Shown here in pieces: positions 10,511 to 23,245 of a stretch of 64,000 bases of DNA (positions are counted from its first letter, which is position 1; every line of letters begins with the position of its first letter). The stretch is from Cyclina sinensis. Lineage: Eukaryota > Mollusca > Bivalvia > Venerida > Veneridae. The DNA is taken from contig JAAONU010000001.1 in assembly GCA_012932295.1 (NCBI GenBank), positions 38,736,780 to 38,800,779 on the forward strand. Reading direction: 5' to 3'. The notes under the pieces are model-generated. The model did no database searches and was not told the origin of the DNA. It saw only the letters and a list, made by a program, of their open reading frames with translations. The translations under genes and the position numbers were made by a program.

Positions 10511-12315
10511 TGTTTTAAAGAAAGCTTTCATGATGTTCTTCCTTGTTCGTAATCGATATGTTTACATTGGATTTCCAAGTAATGATGTTTTTTGTTTTGT
10601 TTTTTTATTACTTATATTACGTTTTGCTAGTTTACTCTGTAATAATATTTACACCCAAAATTGATTGCAGTGAATAAACACAATGGTATCCATAAACTGC
10701 CATTTCAAATACATGAAGACCAGTATCAAGTACACATATTCTATACTGAACAATAAGAAGAACGGTTCTTTTGTTATGAATGCAAAACAAAAATAAAAAA
10801 CCCAAAACAAATGTCATAATCGATTTAGCGAGAAGTACATAAAGTAAAATTAAAACACGGTCAGTCGATTATACAATTAAAAGCGGGATTTGCACAGTTT
10901 TAAAAGGTATGTTTTCTGTTATTGTTTTTATCTTACTAATCTTTTTCGCTGTTTGTCAAAGTGCTGTTTGTAAACCCTTTTATTCATTACGAAGCACAAG
11001 TTTGTAAACGGAAGGTCGTCTGTTTTGCATACGCTAACAGATTTCTCTTAGTTAAATTGTTGCTGATTACCAGTGTTATTACTTCATTATGCCTTTTAAA
11101 ACTAGTGAGAACATTAAGGGAATAGGTATTTTGTCTGTTAGTTGCAGTAGAAGATGGTTGATTAGGAATCCATAATGTTGCCCACACTAGTTGTGAGCAA
11201 TGCTGATGTTGAACGGCTTCCAAATACTTTGAAAATTCATTACTGTCCAAATTTGCATTTTGTTAGTCATTTTGTAATGAACTTTCCTTAGCGAATGAAA
11301 AAAATATCCTGACCTGAGACAATGTACAGATCGCATTAATTTTTTTCACAAACTAAACACCTTGATGAGTGCAAACCAAAATATCATACTTTATTGTCTG
11401 CATATACATTTAAGTTGTAATATAAACAAAAGCATTAAAGAATGAATCATGAGATAACAAACCTTAACAGAATATTTGGGGTATTTTATTTATTCGTCCA
11501 TTGATTTTTATATCACTTTACATTACAACTGCTGGATTGTTTATGTTTTTCTTCCAAGGTATTGTTACGTATATATTTGTAGACATATTTTCGTCTCGAT
11601 TTACTTTATTTGTGCTCAATAATCGATTTGCACTTTTTGTATTGGTGATCGGCATTCAAATGCATATAAACTGTTTAGTCAGTAGGGGTATAAAGAAATC
11701 AAAGTGGTCATATTCAAAGTCTGTCGTGCATAAATAAAACAAGGTATATAGATATGAGACATATTTGTAAGTAATAACGATGTTTGGATGGGATTTGGGG
11801 GCCCAGTTGGAACACATAATTCTTGTGATACCTACCACAACCTAAAATAACTAAATTGTTCAGAGGACGTCGGTTATATAGGACACCGTCGCAGACGATA
11901 AATAAACTCATACTGATTGGTAGATGTATGTAATACAGACCATTTCCTGGCGTGCTATATACCAATCTTTTAGAGATTTAGAACTCATTTAAGATTAAGC
12001 TAGTTGTGATGTTCATTAAACAAGACCAATAGATCAACAACAAGCCACGTAGACCGAAAATACTGGTGTTGTTAATTCTTTAGAAGGTTTTGAGACATTG
12101 TGCACCTCGGAGTCCTGTCAAACAAGGAGCGGAATTCAAGTATATTAAATATGTAACAGCAATACCAAATGAATACATTTTAAGTTGGTGTCTTATTTAC
12201 TTGGCATCATAAGTCTGGTATTCTGGAAGGAAAACTGACATCAGTAGCATAGACACACGTCTATCTTTTAGTTTTCATCATAAATAATCTTGTTTTTACT
12301 AATAAGGTATAAAAC
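10511..12315. other. Upstream region of TPPP gene 2; SINE tail fragment at about 11855-11912
   Basis: No coding exon recognised. The stretch around 11860 (GACGTCGGTTATA, GACGATAAATAAACTC) matches the 3' tail of the SINE on the + strand. A noncoding first exon of gene 2 may lie here but I cannot place it. Acceptor-like sites just before the ATG are TCTTTTAG (ends 12271) and ACTAATAAG (ends 12305). Confidence 0.4.
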
Positions 12316-13767
12316 ATGGCGGCGTCCAAAGAACACGATGACCTTGTTAAAACGTTTGAAGAATTCTGCGAATTGGGAGGAAAGGACAAATCGAAGCTGA
12401 CGGTTAAAGCGAGTGGGAAAATTGCAAGTGACTGCTTTGGAAAAATTGATGGTGTAGACATGCTAAATCTTGTAGATACGGTGGTATTTCCAAAAGTTAA
12501 AGACAAAAAATTAGGGCAAGTTTACGTATTTTAACCTCTCTTATATAGAGAAAAGGGATGTAATGCATCCTAGGGTTAGTTAAAGACATTTTGAATAAGA
12601 CGTTTGGCTGTACATACGGGAAAGATCTTTCAAAGACATTCACTTATTCACTGATGACCTTCTATTAGATTTAAAAGATTTTGTACTTGTATACTTAGTT
12701 GGTTAAATGGAATGTTCAAATTTTGCTAGTCCAACGACTGCAGCTGTTGCTAAATATAAAAATCATTGGAATGTGATTTAACATAAATGACATCATTGTA
12801 TTTTGTAGCATCTTTTTTTCTGATCCTGGTTATTTAATTAGATCGTTTTTTGTGTGTAATTTGTTCGTGCTCCTGCTCGCGCGTGCGTGCGTGCGTTGTC
12901 TGTGAATTTTAGTTACCTCATATTTTATAATCACATGTTTGTAGATATATGCCTGTGAACAAGGAGACTGCAGAACATTTCTTGGAAGTAACTGCGATAC
13001 AGCACGTGATGAGACTTAATCCTAAAAGAAAGGATGTCTCTAAGAAGGACAAAGATGTGGACGCTCTGATAAATGATCTTCGACAGAAGGTCATCAAAGG
13101 AGGACCAAAAAAGCATAAAACGGTACGTATTTGCCAAATTGGCTTTAAATAAGTTCTGTTTCAAAGAGTCCCTTAAATAAAAAGTGATCCAAAATTTCTC
13201 ATTATCGTATTTTTTCAAAAGGACTTACAACAGAAGAAGAATCCTTTATGTGTATATTTGCTGTGGCTGTAAGCTGATCGAAAATCAGCCACATGGTAAA
13301 GAAAGACTTGTTTACGGGGTAAAGGTTGTCAGCTAGACCAAAAAATCAATTTCCCGAAAGGAAGGGAAATGGATAAGCACTTAAATTTCTTAAACTTTAG
13401 ACAGCTATTAGTCATCTGTGATAGAAATCAAGGAAGTTAGTCAGTGTGGGATTCGAACTTCTATCTTAGCGCATCGAAGGCCAACACTCTAACCACTGAG
13501 CCAAAGAATCGATTACCTGACGCAGTTGTCAGAGGTTGTATTTTTACAATTATAGGAAGTTATTAATTTGATTATTTTTTTCAGGCGATTTCCAAAACGG
13601 GGAACGTAGATCATTTAACCGACACTTCACAATACACCGGGTCATCTAAAAGTCGGTTTGATGAGTCTGGTAAGGGAAGGGGTAAGGAGGGCAGGGTAGA
13701 CATCGTGAAGAGCACAGGATATGTCGGTGCGTACAAAGACGAAGGAACATATGATAAAAAACACTAA
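12316..13767 (+). CDS. TPPP/p25-alpha gene 2, three coding exons, GC-AG intron 1
   Basis: Tubulin polymerization-promoting protein paralogue of 186 residues. Exons: 12316-12515, 12945-13122 and 13585-13767. Exon 1 encodes [20 protein letters not shown] onward to [10 protein letters not shown]; exon 2 runs from [15 protein letters not shown] to KKHKT; exon 3 has the family tail ([35 protein letters not shown]). This is the p25-alpha domain over nearly the full length, as in vertebrate TPPP3-size proteins. Intron 1 (phase 2) starts GCAAGT instead of GT; nearby GT sites give the wrong phase and a stop. Intron 2 is GTACGT...CAG, phase 0. The ATG sits in an ATGGCG context like genes 4 and 5. Expected role: tubulin binding and microtubule stabilisation in the cytoplasm. 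Confidence 0.9.
13440..13512 (-). other. tRNA-like sequence (SINE head or tRNA pseudogene) in intron 2 of TPPP gene 2
   Basis: On the - strand it reads TTGGCTCAGTGGTTAGAGTG (A box and D-arm-like) and, about 30 bp later, GTTCGAATCCCACAC (B box and T-arm-like). I could not form a good anticodon stem or acceptor stem, so it is more likely a retroposed relic than a working tRNA gene. Confidence 0.5.
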
Positions 13768-15120
13768 TATTTCTTGTGATTTCTTCTCTCGTTTCCTCCA
13801 TCGAAATGCTGTCATTCGGCCAGGGAATTGAAGTTTATAGCTGCTTTGTATTGCACTGATTGTTTTTTTGAATTTTTAATTCTTCTTTGCTATGGTTTAA
13901 TCCTTTAAAACTTTTTATGCTCTAAGGAAAATGTTGAGATTGAATAACAATGCAAAATGTGAAGACATATTTATGTCAAAAGGCAGCTGGATTAGACATT
14001 TATCAGATCTCTCCCTGCAGGGAGACGTTTTGTGGGAAAAAGCTACGTTTAAAAATCTACACATTACTGCAATTTGTTAATTCCATTATGCACTTTTTGT
14101 AGTTTTCATATGTTTCATTTCAAGCAAAACAAAGTAAAAAATTATTGCACAGACATTGTGTATCTTGATTTCGTCTAGTTTTGCGAATGGAGTAAAGTCG
14201 GAATAAAAGTATCGGAATAAAGTAAAACAATCTTCTTCTTTCTGTAATTGTAATATCAGAGTACCTTGAAGAATTGTTTGCATATATGTTTTTAAACTGT
14301 TTCATGTCAAAACGACAGCCCTTGCCTTGGTAGGTTAGTGCTGGGTCCGAGCATTTGCCAGGACTTGAAGTATTATCCTAGTAATGGAAGTTCATAAGTC
14401 CTTTTTTTTAATTTAACGAAGTGTTGTGCGTATTTAAGACAAGTTTTGAAGGGCTTTCATGGCAAAGCAAATATGTATTCTGGTCAATTTATCCTAAGTA
14501 CATACTAGCAAGGCAAACTGTTCCCCTCTTTTGATATATCATTTGCATATAGTAAAAATTCGTGCGAAAGAAAAGTTTCCAGTACAAGAAGTGTAGAAAC
14601 GTTCTTATAAAATTAACGTCGAGCAGAAATATACAATGTAATTAGATGAGGGAACTGATTCATCTGCTCTGCACATCCTTAAAGTCTGATATTTGCAGAA
14701 TGAAATGGATGTAAACATTAGACACTCAAGACTTGTAAAAAATCCATCATACACTTTTATGTGGAGATTTGTAAAAATATACCAAGCTCGGATGAAAGTG
14801 AACTGAGACAGTCCACTAAATGGTCTTTGAGATTTCTTTATACAAAAGCTCGTAGAAGGCGTCAAATCTCTTTTTGATTAACATAATCATTTTTGAGGTT
14901 TCAAAAGACTCATAGCATGCATTTCAACAGCAGAGCTTTAACTTGATCTGATCGAGAAATCAAAAAAAGTCTGAAATACGGTAAAATAAAAATTTGAAGC
15001 ATTGAAGTAGACTTATCAGTCAATAAATACGAAAATATTGGTTATCGGGCCATTTATTGATTCGTTATTTCTTAACAACGAACACTGTAGAAAATAATCA
15101 GAATTTACTGTTGTGCAAGA
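13768..15120. other. 3' flank of TPPP gene 2, no further gene seen
   Basis: AT-rich. Two AATAAA hexamers near 14204-14220 are possible poly(A) signals. A short palindrome CTCCCTGCAGGGAG at 14011-14024 lies within it. No recognisable ORF. Confidence 0.4.
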
Positions 15121-15124
15121 TGAT

Positions 15125-15295
15125 TGTGGTCTGCATTGGTCACACTGTCTGCAGTTGTCACGTGGTCTGTAATGGTCACATGGTCTGCAATTGTCAAATG
15201 GTCTGCAACGGTTACATGGTCTGCAATGATAAACCTGGTCTGCAATTGTCATATGGTCTACAATTGACAGGGAGTCTGTAATGATCGCAAGGCTT
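15125..15295 (+). repeat. Degenerate 18-bp minisatellite, about nine copies
   Basis: The unit ATGGTCTGCAATGGTCAC recurs with substitutions, mostly in the second half. The opposite-strand ORF rich in Cys, Arg and Pro is a by-product. Confidence 0.88.
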
Positions 15296-15995
15296 CTGTA
15301 AGCAGATTCATAATGATGTGTCACTTAGTGAAACACGTTTCATTTGAACTGCCTTAGAGTTGCAAAAATATTGAAAACCAGTTTGACTTCACGTGATTTC
15401 AAAAACATACATAGTATATTATTACCTTAAAGCTTTTTGTTTAATCTTTAAAACATTATCTACAGGTAAGTTATTTTGAATAACTTACACTTCAAGGACC
15501 GCCGACTCTTTTGTCGGAAAGAAAATTGCTCGTAATGACACAGGGTCATGTTACCCACAGGACCAAACTGCTTAGTGAAAATGGAAAATGGCGTTACTAG
15601 ATGAAGGAAGATTAATCTAAATTGGACATATGTCGTAACCAGAAACAGGTACTTTTTTGTAGTGGTCCATATTATTAAGATTTATAACAGTCGGTGCTGA
15701 TATGTTAATGTTAAAATCTAGCTTTGTATGATTCATGTTGGTATAATTTCATAATATGGACCAAAAGATAAACTGGAATCCGAAACTTATCATGAATTCG
15801 GATGTACATATTGAACAATATTATACCTCAATTACAATTCAACAGAAAATCATCATCATCATTAATATCATCGTCAAAAAATAATAAATGATTTGCAAGA
15901 ACAGCAAATATTAGACCATCGAAACAGCATTTACTTACACCTGAGGATTTTTTTCTCGGTTCGATAATGTTTTACACTTTTAATTCCATTGTATA

Positions 15996-16431
15996 TTAAA
16001 GAGGCTGTACTCCAGATTTGACATAATTTTTTTCCCATAAATTATATATTTAGATGCCGTGAGATGATAACAACATAATATTTTACTTCAAAACTGATTA
16101 TAAAAGTCAAAATAGAATAGAAAAAAATAATTTCGCTCCAGCCTAATTTGGACTCTGGACCCTCATGTTGACAAAATATTTCCAACGCTTTTACTGTCAC
16201 CACCATCGCCGCATGTGATATTACAGATATTTACTTTAAATCTTATACAATAAAGTTATACCGTCGAGTTACGGTATAGTACTTTGAAAGGGAAAAAATC
16301 AATTTATAATGTAATTATTTGACTTATTTTTTGTCGGTAAGTTATTTTTTAAGCATTAGTCATAAATATTACAAGAAATTTATAATACAAGAAAACTTCC
16401 TTTTTTGTCATCTGGAGCGCAGCCCCTTTAA
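15996..16431. mobile_element. TTAA-flanked MITE, 436 bp
   Basis: The left end is TTAAAGAGGCTGTACTCCAG and the right end is its near reverse complement (CTGGAGCGCAGCCCCTTTAA), giving terminal inverted repeats of about 20 bp flanked by TTAA on both sides. There is no coding capacity. This fits a miniature inverted-repeat element with a TTAA target. The ends do not start CCC as classic piggyBac ends do, so the superfamily is open. Confidence 0.8.
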
Positions 16432-16576
16432 CACACATGCAAAATTTATTTTCCTTTTTATTTGTTAATGATAATGTAAAACAAATATCTTAGTAAGACA
16501 TTTTAAGTAATCACATTAATTAAGACACACTCAGTTTACCTTGCAATCACAGAAGAAATTTCATCTGAAAGATAAA

Positions 16577-17200
16577 AACAAGAACTGTCACTGTAAGTTG
16601 ACAATGCCACCGAAAGTGGTGCTTTGACCTTTGATCTGAGAACCAGTCATTCAGGGGTTAAGGTCAAATAAATATAGGTCAGTGGGAAGGTCTTATCCAA
16701 AGGGGTTTGTGTCCAAGTATGAAGTAAATCCACTTACTAATAAGGAAGTTAACAGAAATGTGAAAATTTGTAGACAACTGGATCTTCAAGGTGAAGGTCA
16801 TTCAGGTGTAAAAGTCAAATAAATACAGGACAGTGAGATGGTCTTGTCCAAAGTGGTGTTGTGTTTAAGTATGAAGTTTATCCACTTACTAATTTGGAAA
16901 TTATGGTCAAATAATAGTTTCTGGACAATTGGATATTCTGGGGTCAAGGTCAAATAATTACAGGTCAGCGGGAAGATCTTGTCCAAATGGGTGTTGAGTC
17001 CAAGTATGAAGCAAATCCACTAACTAATGGCCAATGTTTGTTAACTATAGATCAGTGTAAATTTTAAGGTCTTGTCCAATGGGGTGTTGTGTCCAAGTAT
17101 GAAGTAAATCCACTTTCTAATAAGAAAGTTATTGCCAATGTTAAAGTTTTCGGACGGACGAACAGTTCAAAAACAATATGCCTCCCTTCGTGGGCATAAT
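16577..17200 (+). mobile_element. Interspersed repeat, internally tandem, ending in GCCTCCC...GGGC hairpin
   Basis: The first part (AGAACTGTCACTGTAAG, GTGGTGCTTTGACCTTTGA, CAGTCATTCAGGGGT) matches the element at 44019-44434. The inside repeats a unit of about 120 bp with GTCCAAGTATGAAGTAAATC four times. It closes with GGACGGACGAACAG and ATGCCTCCCTTCGTGGGCAT. No ORF. It lies just upstream of TPPP gene 3. Confidence 0.8.
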
Positions 17201-17421
17201 AACATTTTTAAAAAAAGAAAAAAAGAACATAATGGAAAAGAGATCTTTGTTTCGTTTCGAAACACGGTAACAGTGTACTGTTCTGTTCTGTATTGTATGT
17301 TTTAAATGAAAATCGGAAAGTGCTTTAATCTAATAGCACGAAAGATAGTTTAAAAACTATTTGATGGATGAATCTGTTGATTTTTTTTCCGCAATACTAT
17401 TTACACAGAACACGGTATGAA

Positions 17422-18749
17422 ATGGCATACGGAGTGGGCGCAGACGAAAAACTTGTAAAACAGTTTACTAAGGCCTGTAAACTCTCCGGAAGTGACGACA
17501 AAACCATCATGAACAAAAAGTGCAGCCGAAATATTCGCAAGTTCTTCTGGGAAAAAATATCTGAGCTAGAAGACTGTAATCTGACAGAATGTGAAGAGAT
17601 TGTTTTCAAAAGACTAATGAATAAAAAGAAAGGGTAGGTTTGATATGTAAATCTTGTTTGGAAAAACAAAAGAGAAATGGGTAAAGTCTTTTGGAGTGTT
17701 TACCGCAATCATGTGTTCGAAATATAGACAGACATTAATCCTTGAATATCAAATACTGACTAGTAAACACCCTACTTCCGAAAACAATCTTTATTCGTCT
17801 ATAAGTAAATCATATCATGGTCTTTGTGGACATTCTTTCCAACCAAAAGTGCTCAATTTGAGCAGTGTTGACTGAGATCATGTAAAAAATTATTAAACAA
17901 ATTTCCAGTGACAGTTATTTTAAGGTTGCTTTAAAATGTTACTAGGAAACTGGTCACGTTTACTGTATGGATATTTCTGATTCCATTATCTCATAAGGAG
18001 TTATTTGAATATTTGATGTCTTGTAATATAAATATCCTTCCCCAACCATATTTAGAATAATAATGGTAGACGGTGCCCACGTGGAGGCGTACCTTTGCGA
18101 GATGGCTCACGAGATTACAAAGCGGAAGAGACAAGACCCGAACATCATGCGCAGTGACCCTAGAGTTACTCTGACTAAAGACTTACTTGAAAAGATTGTC
18201 AGAGAAACAAAAGTATATGTTACTGGCAAAGTACGTATGAAATACATTTACTCACAAATCACAATTACTAGATGTACAATAGCCTACAGCAATAGAAATC
18301 AGAATCGAGGGAGCTGTGGGGTGGGTGGGATGGGGGGGGAGAGACCTTTTCTATACAATTCCAAGGATCAAACTGATTTGACTTGAAACAAAACAAAAAA
18401 CGAGTTACTCTAGCATTCAACCACTACTGTAACATGCTGTACACACAGCTATTACACAGTCTAATCGATAGGACTGTCAGCTTATCAAGTCGCTTAAAAT
18501 GTCATCACAAATCATGGCCGTTCTTAAGTTTGACCTCAAATCTCAAAAATGTTACTTGTTTAATGTTTAATCTTTTTTTAGGTTGAGTATGTGGACCCCA
18601 AAGACATTGATGAACCAACCCGCACTGCGTACAATAAGAATTTCAAGTTCATGAGACCAGAATTACCGAAGGCACTGAGACACGTATACGATATACGGAA
18701 GCGAAAACCCATTGTGATCGCCAAGAGGGACTATGGAAACTTTTCTTGA
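17422..18749 (+). CDS. Divergent TPPP/p25-alpha gene 3 with a novel last exon
   Basis: Predicted 184-residue protein. Exons: 17422-17633, 18056-18230 and 18582-18749. Exon 1 (MAYGVGADEKLVKQFTKACK...) and exon 2 (...EAYLCEMAHEITKRKRQDPN...) align in layout and intron phases (2, then 0) with the other paralogues, including the exon 2 core AHE-x-x-K and the acidic 'DP-V' spacing. Exon 3 encodes 55 residues from VEYVDPKDIDEPTRTAYNKN to KRDYGNFS and lacks the TPPP tail (no GKGKG, no RFD, no GTYD). Splice sites are canonical (GTAGGT..TTTAG; GTACGT..TTTTTTTAG). The start was chosen at ATGG, just after a likely 5' UTR acceptor TTTACACAG. Possible poly(A) signal AATAAA at 18923. Without its tail its tubulin or nucleotide binding may differ; that is inference. 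Confidence 0.82.
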
Positions 18750-20260
18750 ATAATGTGTAGATACAGCTATATATTTCACTCTAAAAATAGTTATACCGCT
18801 GAGCTTTTGTTATGCAAAACTTCCTTCCTTCTATTCTGTATCAGCATGAAGTAAGGTTATTTGTTTTTGTTTCTGTCTCTTGTTTATATTTTGTTGTTGT
18901 TGTTGTTAAAGTTGTTTTTATTAATAAAAATTGTTTTCGCTTTTTTATTTGTTTCTGTTAACTGACTAACTTTATTCTTTTATTCTTCATTATAATAGAA
19001 CTACAAATGCATAATTAACCACATATAATCTGCCTTATATCAAAGGTCTTTTAACCTTACTGCAGCGATGTCCCTGGACAAACTTTCGCATTGCGCATGC
19101 GTGCATATAGCTCTGCCAAAGAAAAGGAAGTCTGAACATTAATAAAATATTCAACGCTGACTGAGTATCATTATTGTTTTTCTCTATATAGAGTGCGTAT
19201 ATTCGTCAATGATTCATCAATCAATATGCACAGACGCGAATCAAGTTATAAAAATCGTTTGATGCCCCAGATATAACGTCCCGTAATAAAATAGCAATAA
19301 AAGCTTGCATAAATAGATTTTTATCATGTTTTTTCCCACTTTATGTTCAATTTAACATGATGTTAAATGAACCTCGATGTGCAAAGATCAATCTGCCGAA
19401 GTTAATTTTGTAAGAAAAAAAAAACAGTCCCCAAAGACTCTTAGAAACAGTGTGGCTATAAGGCTTAACGCAACTAAATAAATGAAACAAATACCACTAT
19501 GCCATTGGTAAAGTTATTAATGAGAGGCTTCTCTTAAGGTGGCTCACTTCAGTTTTTAGCCACAGGATGCGAATTGAAGTGATATTGTTGAAATGTAAAT
19601 TAATTAATACATGTGAATATGAGCATAGATTGGTCAGCTTGACCAGTATTGACATGCACTCATTGCTAAATATGAGCTTAAAATTTGAAACTTAGGAAAA
19701 CTGGTTAAAACATTTCATGTATCACGTGGAATTGTCCAGAGTCTTCCAAATGTCAAATAACTGGCAACATGAATATTTTCGCATTAACCACTTACCCATA
19801 CGTAACAACACAAATCTTAGTTTATGATAACCTGTTGATATGTGGAAGAGGTTTAACTGTAGCAGTTCCGGGCACTATGGCTGCTAATAATATTTACGAA
19901 AGAACACTTTTTACGGTAAAACTTCATGCAAACGTTAACTAGTTAACAAGTCAATAAGTCTTCGATTATCTTATGTAACTGACACGAAAGTGTTTGCAAA
20001 CCTTAACTAGTAAACTTATGGCAGAAATATGCCACCATATATAACATCACATCACAAGTACATACTCGCTTCGCAGTGTTTTCGTATCGACTTAATCTTC
20101 AAAGCTTCCGTTTTTGACTTCAATTCTAATGATACTGATCTTTCCTGACCTAGCTCATTATTCTTTAAAGACTCAATTACAGCCGGTACTTTCATGTCCT
20201 TTGATAGGTTTGATCACAGGACTTAGCAATTAGCCTCACCTTCTTGCACAGCTAATATGT
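18750..20260. other. Intergenic, no gene recognised
   Basis: AT-rich flank of TPPP gene 3 with a short GTT microsatellite at about 18892-18907. No recognisable coding or repeat family otherwise. Confidence 0.45.
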
Positions 20261-20264
20261 TCGT

Positions 20265-20648
20265 GCATTCTCAACTTGTTGCATAGCTAACATGTTCATG
20301 AATTTTCACTTTGCTGCATAGCTAACACGTTCATGAATTCTCACTTTGCTGCATAGCTAACATGTTTATGAATTCTCACCTTTGCATAGCTAACATGTTC
20401 ATGAATTCTCACCTTGTTGCATAGCTAATATGTTCATGAATTCTCACTTTGTTGCATAGCTAATATGTTCATGAATTCTCACCTTGTTGAATAGCTAACA
20501 TGTTCATGAATTCTCACCTTGTTGAATAGCTAACATGTTCATGAATTCTCACCTTGTTGCATAGCTGACATGTTCATGAATTCTCACCTTGTTGCATAGC
20601 TGACATGTTCATGAATTCTCACCTTGTTGCATAGCTGACATGTTCATA
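20265..20648 (+). repeat. 35-bp satellite, about 11 copies
   Basis: Unit TTGCATAGCTAACATGTTCA followed by TGAATTCTCACCTTG. The last three copies (AGCTGACATG variant) are identical to one another, while the first copies differ at several sites. Confidence 0.93.
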
Positions 20649-21706
20649 ATTTTGTAATGAGCCTCTGTTATATGTTATCATTTTTAATAGCTTAACAGTT
20701 ACGCGAGAATTTATTTCTTTAGTTCTGTCTTTCTTTACATTATTTTCAAAATCATTAATGAAGAATTACCGTAGAAGTTGAATAGAATCGAAAAGGTTGC
20801 AATCGCAAAATTCCTTTTTTGTAATCTTCATTCAAATGTAGACAACTCATTTTAGCATTTTCGTGCGATGGCTTTTTTATATCTCTTTTTTTTAAATTTT
20901 TATTCTATTTAATTTTTTCCCAAAATATAAAGAGAATGTGTGTTCAAACGTACTGAAGCTTTAGTGTTCAAAGTTGAAAGTCAAACTAACAACGCGCCTA
21001 GTGCAAATGATTAAAATCATTTTACACTGCTTACTGACATTTGATATATATTTCTGTAATGTTTAATTTTCGAAATTGTTTAACCTATTAGTCTAATTAT
21101 CGACCGAGAAAGTGTGGCGCGTGCATCAAATGCATTCGAGCGAAGTCGGTCACGTGATTATTATCGTTGACAACGATATTGTTTACACTGGATATCCCAG
21201 ATTACGTGAATAGTTTATTTATTTAGCTTCACGCTATCAAAGCATTCAGTTCCCGAAAGCAGTTGTAAGTAAATTGCGTTATTTTTTTCAGCCGGGATAT
21301 TAAAATTGAAAGAATAAAATGCATTAGTTATTATATTTTGCATCGGGTGTGAATGAAAAAAAGTGGTTAATCAGTTGCTTAGATATAAGAGAGGTAGTGC
21401 GATAATCTGTAACACAGAAAAATGTGAAGGAATAATTAATATGAGAAATAAATGAATGGAGAAATTGAAAATATTTTTTTTCAAATGTGTTACAGTTATT
21501 GCAAGTTATAAAATTATGCATTTGTTGGATATGTTAAAGCTATTGTTGAAACGAAACAATTGCCTTGGTTATATTATCTGCACGGATTACACATTTTGAA
21601 GGATTGATCTGTAGAGATGTAAATCAGACTAAAATGGTTTTTATTTTCTAGTTCTAACACTGCCTGAATAATGATGTACATGTTATGCTCAGCATATTAT
21701 TATACT

Positions 21707-21757
21707 TATAGGGGTACCAACAGTATAGGGGTACCAACAGTATAGGGGTACCAACAG
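21707..21757 (+). repeat. 17-bp perfect repeat, three copies
   Basis: TATAGGGGTACCAACAG repeated three times without change. Confidence 0.97.
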
Positions 21758-23245
21758 TCACAAAGTTCGATTACGTATTTAAAACTAGATCCCCATTTTA
21801 TCTCATATTCTATAATATATATTATGCTGCAAATTCATGATTGTTTGTTGTTGTAGTTTTTTTTTCAAGTCAAATCTCAGTTGAACGAGCGATCTTTCCT
21901 ATTATTTAAATGTTACTGCTTTGAAGATTAACCTGATTTAATACGAATGATTTTAAAACGGAAGTTTTCCCTGTATTATGACCTTAATTGTTGTCTGTCC
22001 CATTCTAGTCATATAGTTTCCTGTTTTCCTGTTCGTGTGTCTCAAACTACCATTTGTTGAAGAAGGCTTCGGGCTTACTGAATGGTTTGCGGACTTCTGC
22101 AGATGAAAACTGGTTTGTAAAACTGGAAAACTCTGGTTTTATCACTGCAAAGGAAAACAGAAATTGTTGTTATTGATTTTCAGCTGGTTACAGCATGTTC
22201 GATCAAACTGATGTAAATTCGTGCTTCTGTTCCACTGTAGGCCTACCCGCCCATTGATCATATGTTGTATATTTTGTGAACCAAAAAGTGCCGTATAAGT
22301 CGAGTTGATGTATGTGTTTTTTGGATTTATTTGGATACAAGAAAAACACTTCTAAACAAAAAGTGCTTATAATAGTTTTTATTGTGCCACTCAGCATTAA
22401 ATGTTATGGATTAAAAACAAAATTAAACGTGTTTCTTTACTTTGCATATTTCTATGCCGCTATGCAAGACGTTTCAGGAGAATTTTTTGTGACTATTTTA
22501 AAGGCTAACTCTCATTATTGTTAATATAATGCGATGCATTTATTTATCGCTAAGTTGGAAAGGGTAGACAAATGTTGTTGTCATGAATTAAATGACCTAA
22601 CATGTATTACCTCCCTTGATGAAGCGTTTTAAAACTGTACATGAACGAATTAAAATTGATTGTTGAAAATCTTTTTTGATTAATCTTTTTTTAATTACAA
22701 CCATAAATTATAAAACAAGAAATGTTCAGACGGAAGACGTATGCATGGATATACACTACAAGGACTGGGCTAATAGATGAAACAATTTAAGGCGCATCGT
22801 CATCGTCGCTTGCTAAAAATGGAGAAATACCCTGAACTAATTTAAGCTTTAACGAAGTTTTGACAACTCAGTACAGTAGATTTGCGTAGGGTATTTTGTT
22901 TTAAAAATATCCAAGTCGTTTTTAAACTTGTGTAAGAAAAACTCAAAGATTTGACTGCTTATATGTTTTAACCGAGCCGGATTTTCTTTTGAAATTGTAA
23001 AGCAAGCTTTATGTGGTTTTTACAAAGTTAAATTAATCCTTTAAGCCAAAACTAAAATGTGAACGTCAATGACGTAAAAAATGGTGTAAATGGTGTCCTC
23101 AGTATATACATAGTACATATATACATACACATATTTTGTTATAAAGTCTTTATACCCACACAGAATTTATATTGGTTCAGAAGTGTACCATTTTATTCTG
23201 AATAAACTTTTATTATGTCCTATGATTGTTTCAGTTAAAGTCAAC
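21758..23245. other. Upstream region of TPPP gene 4, no gene recognised
   Basis: AT-rich with no supported exon. Just before the gene 4 ATG an acceptor-like GATTGTTTCAG ends at 23234, implying a spliced 5' UTR whose first exon I cannot place. Confidence 0.4.

Noticed and set aside
13440..13512. Candidate tRNA gene (A and B boxes)
   Set aside because: Anticodon and acceptor stems do not pair well; kept only as a tRNA-like relic. Similar relics near 37690, 47870 and 63065 were judged the same way.
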